From Chloroflexi bacterium bin125 (GTDB taxonomy: Bacteria > Chloroflexota > Dehalococcoidia > Bin125): a stretch of DNA of 64,000 bases. Positions 61,833-64,000 of the stretch are shown one piece after another (the stretch's first letter is position 1; every line of letters begins with the position of its first letter). The notes beneath the pieces are model-generated. The model saw nothing but the letters and a program-made list of their open reading frames with translations, was not told where the DNA came from and made no database searches. The DNA is taken from contig MPNM01000001.1 in the NCBI GenBank assembly GCA_002239025.1, forward strand, positions 186,001-250,000, written 5' to 3'. Both the position numbers and the translations under genes were made by a program.

Positions 61833-63156
61833 GGCTGCCGAATCGCTGGTTCGAGACCAATCGCTGTGGACGCCTGATGGAACTCCGGGTTGCGAGATTT
61901 GTGGTGGCGCGGGGTATGTCCGAGTGGCGAGACCGGTTGGTGATCCCAACTTCGGGCGGGTGCAACCGTGTGAATGTCGGCGAGCTGAAGAGGAAGCAAG
62001 GGCGGCAGAGCGATTGCAGCGGCTGAGCAACCTGGGGCCGCTATCGGATGCTCGGTTGGCGGACGATGAGACGGCGAGCGGTCCAGGCAAGACGATCACC
62101 GAGTTTGCCGATGCGGAAGATGACGAGCCTGGCTGGTTGTTGATTACTGGGCCGGCAGGATCGGGACGTACACGGTTGTCGGCGGAGATGGCGAATCGGC
62201 GGATTGCTGGGGGTCGGGCTGCGCTGTACTTCGTCGTCGCTGACCTGCTGGATCGGCTGCGATCGGCGATGAATGCTCCGAGTGGGGGCGATCTGTCGTT
62301 CGCGTTGTTGTTTGAGCATGTGCGCGATGCGCCGTTTCTGATTCTTGACGACCTGGATTGCATCTCGCCCACGGATTGGGCTCGGGAGAAGCTGTTCCAG
62401 TTGCTCAATCATCGGCGGAATAGCGGTCGGCGGACGGTGCTGGTCTCGGAAGCGGCCGATCTGTCGGCGATTGGCTTGCAGTCGTTTCTGACGTTGGATC
62501 TGGAGCGGTTGGAGTTGGGCGGCGCGGTGTCGGGCGGGCGGTATCGGGAGTTTGGCGGGATGACGGAGTCTGTGCTGGACCAATACTCCTTTGACGGGTT
62601 CCGCGAGGAGGGACTGGGTGGCCGAGGAGACGCCGAGAATCTGGCGACGGTGAAGTCGACGGTTGAGGAGTGGGTGTCGCATCCGGCGGGCTGGCTGACC
62701 TTGTTCGGCGGTACGGGTGTGGGCAAGACGCATCTGGCGGCCGCTGCCGCCAATGATCGGTTGGCTGTTGGCGACAGCGTGTGTTTCGCCGTGGTGCCGG
62801 AGTTGTTGGATGCGTTGCGAGCGTCGTATCGGGATGAGGGCGAGGCCTCGTTTGAGGCGATCTTTGCGTCGCTCAAGGAGGTTGACTTGCTGATCCTGGA
62901 CGATCTCGGCGCGCACCAGTCGACGGAATGGGCGAGCGAGAAGCTGTATCAGCTCTGCGCGTCGAGATATCTGCGCAGCGCGCCGACGCTGATCACCATG
63001 AACGTGTTGCCCGATGACCTGGATCCGCGGTTGGCGTCACGGCTACTGGACAGCCAACGGGGGCTTGCGCTGCACGTGCGAGCCAAGGACTACCGGACTG
63101 ACCAGGAGGCGCGGCAGATTACTCCGTCGCGGCGTCGACCTCAGCGGCGGGGGTGA
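61756..63156 (+). CDS. Helicase loader with zinc motif and two tandem DnaC/DnaI-like AAA+ domains
   Basis: 466 residues. N-terminal zinc motif CEICGGAGYVRVARPVGDPN with a later PCEC pair (Cys 46, 49, 72, 74). AAA-1 (~125-260): P-loop GPAGSGRT (132-139) with Arg in place of the usual Lys; Walker B FLILDDLD; box DWAREKLFQLLNHR; its arginine-finger region is not seen. AAA-2 (~305-445): GGTGVGKT (318-325), Walker B LLILDDLG, EWASEKLYQL, sensor TLITMNVLPDDLDPRLASRL. AAA-2 looks active, AAA-1 probably does not hydrolyse ATP. Loaders deliver DnaB to DNA. The ATG has GGAGGG before it; the frame further upstream is a shadow of the dnaD-like gene. Confidence 0.85.
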   Translation: MEEMQRLGPLLAGWSHRATGTSSESEAAESLVRDQSLWTPDGTPGCEICGGAGYVRVARPVGDPNFGRVQPCECRRAEEEARAAERLQRLSNLGPLSDARLADDETASGPGKTITEFADAEDDEPGWLLITGPAGSGRTRLSAEMANRRIAGGRAALYFVVADLLDRLRSAMNAPSGGDLSFALLFEHVRDAPFLILDDLDCISPTDWAREKLFQLLNHRRNSGRRTVLVSEAADLSAIGLQSFLTLDLERLELGGAVSGGRYREFGGMTESVLDQYSFDGFREEGLGGRGDAENLATVKSTVEEWVSHPAGWLTLFGGTGVGKTHLAAAAANDRLAVGDSVCFAVVPELLDALRASYRDEGEASFEAIFASLKEVDLLILDDLGAHQSTEWASEKLYQLCASRYLRSAPTLITMNVLPDDLDPRLASRLLDSQRGLALHVRAKDYRTDQEARQITPSRRRPQRRG

Positions 63157-63838
63157 GGGAGCCTTCGATCCACTCCTCGCCGTCGGTCCAGACTTCTTTC
63201 TTCCAGATGGGGACGATGGCTTTGAGCCGGTCGATGCCGTAGTGACAGGCGTCGATGCCATCGCCGCGATGGGCTGAGGCGACGGCGACGGCGACGGACG
63301 CTTCGCCGATTTCGAGGCGTCCGGTGCGGTGATGCATGGCGATGTCGAGGACATCCCAGCGGTCGCGGATTTCTGATTCGATCTGTCGCATGACCCGGAT
63401 TGCCATGGCGGGATAGGCGTCGTACTCGAGATAGCTGACATCGCGGCCGAGGTTGTTGTCCCGAACGACTCCGACGAACAGCGAGACTGCTCCTGCTTGC
63501 GGGGAGAGAACGAGGTTGTGGAGGGCGGTAGGGTCGAGGATGTCGCTTGTGATCTTGAAGTACGGATCCGCAGCCGCCTCGCCGTTGTCCGAGCCGCCGC
63601 TGACCGGTGGGATCAAGGCGACTTCGTCTGAGGGCATGACCGGGTGATCGGCAGTGACGTACTCGGCGTTGACGGCGAACATTATCGAGTCGCGCATGGC
63701 GTCGAGTTGCGGGAAGCGGTCGACGAATGCGTCCATGACCAGGGCGGCGGTCAAGGGTTGTGGCAGGTCGCAGAGTTCGACCTGGCGCATGCCGCAGGTC
63801 TCGGCGAGGTTGGCGAAGAGTTGTACGGTGAGCCGCAT
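63119..63838 (-). CDS. MoaD-MoaE fusion (molybdopterin synthase)
   Basis: 239 residues. Residues 1-~82 are MoaD: ubiquitin-like fold, VQLFANLAETCGMRQVEL, ending DEVALIPPVSGG. After SDNGEAAA comes MoaE (~92-225): PYFKITSDILDPTALHNLVL, GAVSLFVGVVRDNNLGRDVS, EIGEASVAVAVASAHRGDG, and VPIWKKEVWTDGEEWIEG with the active-site Lys. In separate proteins the MoaD Gly-Gly end is thiocarboxylated, so the fusion must be cut or must work otherwise; similar fusions (MoaX) are known to be processed. The 3' end overlaps the loader gene by 38 bases, convergently. Confidence 0.92.
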   Translation of the reverse strand: MRLTVQLFANLAETCGMRQVELCDLPQPLTAALVMDAFVDRFPQLDAMRDSIMFAVNAEYVTADHPVMPSDEVALIPPVSGGSDNGEAAADPYFKITSDILDPTALHNLVLSPQAGAVSLFVGVVRDNNLGRDVSYLEYDAYPAMAIRVMRQIESEIRDRWDVLDIAMHHRTGRLEIGEASVAVAVASAHRGDGIDACHYGIDRLKAIVPIWKKEVWTDGEEWIEGSLTPAAEVDAATE

Positions 63839-64000
63839 GGATTCAGTCTATCGGCCCGTTACCTCGGCGCTGGCAGCTATCGAAGCAATGATCGACGTGG
63901 CGCTGCCTCCGCATTGTGTGTCGTGCGGCACGGCTGGCGAGTTGATCTGCCGTACCTGTCGCGGGCTGATGCAACGGGCGGATGGGAAGCGCTGTCGTCA
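63837..64000 (+). CDS. ComF-like protein, N-terminal part (partial)
   Basis: The frame runs off the window end. The visible part has MIDVALPPHCVSCGTAGELI and CRTCRGLMQRADGKRC, a zinc ribbon of the ComF/amidophosphoribosyltransferase type (CxxC ... CxxC). ComF is linked to DNA uptake in naturally competent bacteria. The ATG at 63837 overlaps the opposite-strand moaDE start; a second possible start is 63888. Confidence 0.65.
   Translation, partial: MDSVYRPVTSALAAIEAMIDVALPPHCVSCGTAGELICRTCRGLMQRADGKRCR

Overview
The window is bacterial chromosome with dense, GC-rich, mostly housekeeping gene content. The best guess for the source is an uncultured member of the Chloroflexota. This rests on gene content only: a two-module DnaC-like helicase loader beside a DnaD-like gene, a Ycf45/SpoIIIAA-type ATPase with an R3H-like tail, a fused IspDF, a fused MoaD-MoaE, lipoprotein and single-helix surface proteins, and no outer-membrane genes. 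No 16S rRNA is present, so the lineage is inferred. No insertion sequence, prophage, CRISPR array, or transposase gene was found.

Layout. 1-10 kb: the C-terminal part of a trypsin/HtrA-like protein whose nucleophile serine seems lost, an MMPL transporter, a DoxX protein, an unknown protein, a CopC-like membrane protein, alanine racemase, and a lipoprotein lytic transglycosylase. 10-16.5 kb: the rpmH-rnpA-yidD-(PQQ-propeller lipoprotein)-yidC-khpB-parA-parB block with two perfect parS sites. dnaA and a recognisable oriC are not beside it. 16.7-20.6 kb (minus strand): lysA-holB-ricT. 20.7-31.3 kb: an MBL hydrolase, an M16 peptidase, DinB, a TIGR03960-type radical SAM protein, PIN-TRAM, ispDF, cysE, cysS, and a secreted two-repeat cysteine protein.

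31.4-40 kb: tRNA-Thr(TGT), tRNA-Tyr(GTA), tRNA-Thr(GGT), tuf, rpmG, secE, nusG, rplK, rplA, an L10-type leader, rplJ and rplL. rpoBC does not follow; instead come a LysM protein, a membrane protein, radC and cvpA. 40-45.6 kb: an HNH endonuclease, then on the minus strand a MutM-like glycosylase, pheA, two RCK/TrkA-type regulators, a Usp protein and a phosphodiesterase. 45.7-49.7 kb: a sugar-type ABC importer with two paralogous binding proteins, one permease, and one ATPase whose H-loop histidine is replaced by proline. 49.8-54.6 kb: two small ORFs, ycf45-like, tmk, thrB and lysC. 54.9-63.2 kb: a replication block of dnaE, rplI, dnaB, a dnaD-like gene, and a tandem-AAA helicase loader. The window ends with moaD-moaE (minus strand) and the start of a comF-like gene.

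The intergenic gaps carry three dispersed families of short GC-rich palindromic elements (called A, B and C here), at least twenty copies in all. Family A is modular: constant flanks surround exchangeable internal hairpins. These elements, the tandem-AAA loader, and the unusual ABC importer are the most interesting parts of the window. All functional calls come from reading motifs by eye; no search was run.
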